A stretch of 64,000 bases of DNA, from positions 72,409 to 136,408 of the forward strand of contig NZ_WQPN01000128.1 of NCBI RefSeq assembly GCF_018785315.1, written 5' to 3'. Under the pieces are notes generated by a model, which saw only the letters and a list, made by a program, of their open reading frames with translations, was not told the DNA's origin and did no database searches. Source of the DNA: Clostridium sp. MCC353. GTDB taxonomy: Bacteria > Bacillota > Clostridia > Lachnospirales > Lachnospiraceae. Of the stretch, positions 63,840-64,000 are shown in pieces (positions within the stretch are counted from its first letter, which is position 1; each line of letters begins with the position of its first letter). The position numbers and the translations under genes are program-made.

Positions 63840-64000
63840 TTATTTAACATATTCGCGAAAGTAACGCCATGAATCCTGGGAATGGGGACGGACGGGGTGG
63901 AGGCCTGCTTGGAGGTTTGACGCCGGGCGGAGCGGAATCCGTTGGCGATGAAAACCGGCTTCCAACCATAAGTGAAACTAAGGCTCCATGGACGGAAAAA
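63840..64000. other. GC-rich tail of unknown element at the window edge
   Basis: From about 63850 the sequence becomes GC-rich and noncoding, with TTCGCGAAAG and GGCGGAGCGGAATCC segments, unlike the preceding AT-rich spacer. It may be one arm of a repeat cut off by the window, but no copy is seen inside the window. Confidence 0.3.

Overview
This window looks like a chromosomal segment from a gut Clostridia species of the Lachnospiraceae type (Enterocloster/Lachnoclostridium-like). The inference rests on mid-GC DNA with strong AGGAGG ribosome sites, YesM/YesN sensor pairs beside carbohydrate ABC transporters, a CelB-type PTS with a LicR-like regulator, an arginine cluster in argC-J-B-D order, and YfhO/GtrA envelope proteins. 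Most genes are on the minus strand. No rRNA, tRNA, CRISPR array, transposase or prophage was seen.

Left end (1-4770): the 5' end of a CD3324-like gene, a YfcE-type phosphoesterase, a PD-(D/E)XK nuclease-like protein and a Phd-Doc toxin-antitoxin pair. Then comes an AT-rich ~1.8 kb block inserted at the 3' end of rlmH. It is bounded by a 25-bp exact copy of the rlmH end, as in staphylococcal SCC elements at rlmH/orfX. The block holds decayed genes: a PIN toxin broken by loss of one TA unit, and a membrane protein split by a one-base shift.

4.7-12.7 kb: zinc-ribbon/LRR membrane protein, esterase, DUF6320-type acyltransferase, GNAT, OmpR-type regulator, ComEA-like lipoprotein and a small lipoprotein, followed by a ~333-bp nested palindrome.

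12.7-23.9 kb: an oligosaccharide locus, probably for glucuronoxylan fragments, with an ABC importer, a YesM/YesN pair, a GH115 alpha-glucuronidase-like enzyme, a second closely related binding protein without its own permeases, and a NodB deacetylase. 24-31 kb: YdcZ-type transporter, ROK kinase, FolD, NUDIX, an ABC-2 exporter and a cyclodeaminase. 31-38 kb: a cellobiose-type PTS operon with two IIB genes and a GH1 enzyme, an ECF sigma factor with a membrane partner, and a PRD regulator.

38-45 kb: arginine biosynthesis (argC, a GNAT, argJ, argB, argD; divergent argG). Two copies of a ~95-bp double-hairpin repeat flank argJ plus the GNAT. 45-53.9 kb: a sugar ABC operon under a divergent LacI regulator that also encodes a PhnP-like metallohydrolase, a calcineurin-type phosphoesterase, a Tyr/Ser phosphatase and a GH13 amylosucrase-like enzyme. 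This combination suggests import and breakdown of a phosphorylated or phosphodiester-linked saccharide. 54-64 kb: YeiH with a divergent LysR regulator, argH, a large YfhO protein with low-complexity N-terminal repeats, GtrA, a 15-unit 16-bp tandem array, and ApbE.

The window also carries a family of dispersed intergenic palindromes with GTTCAGAC/GTCTGAAC ends (near 10.2, 25.7, 27.8, 43.5 and 48.5 kb).
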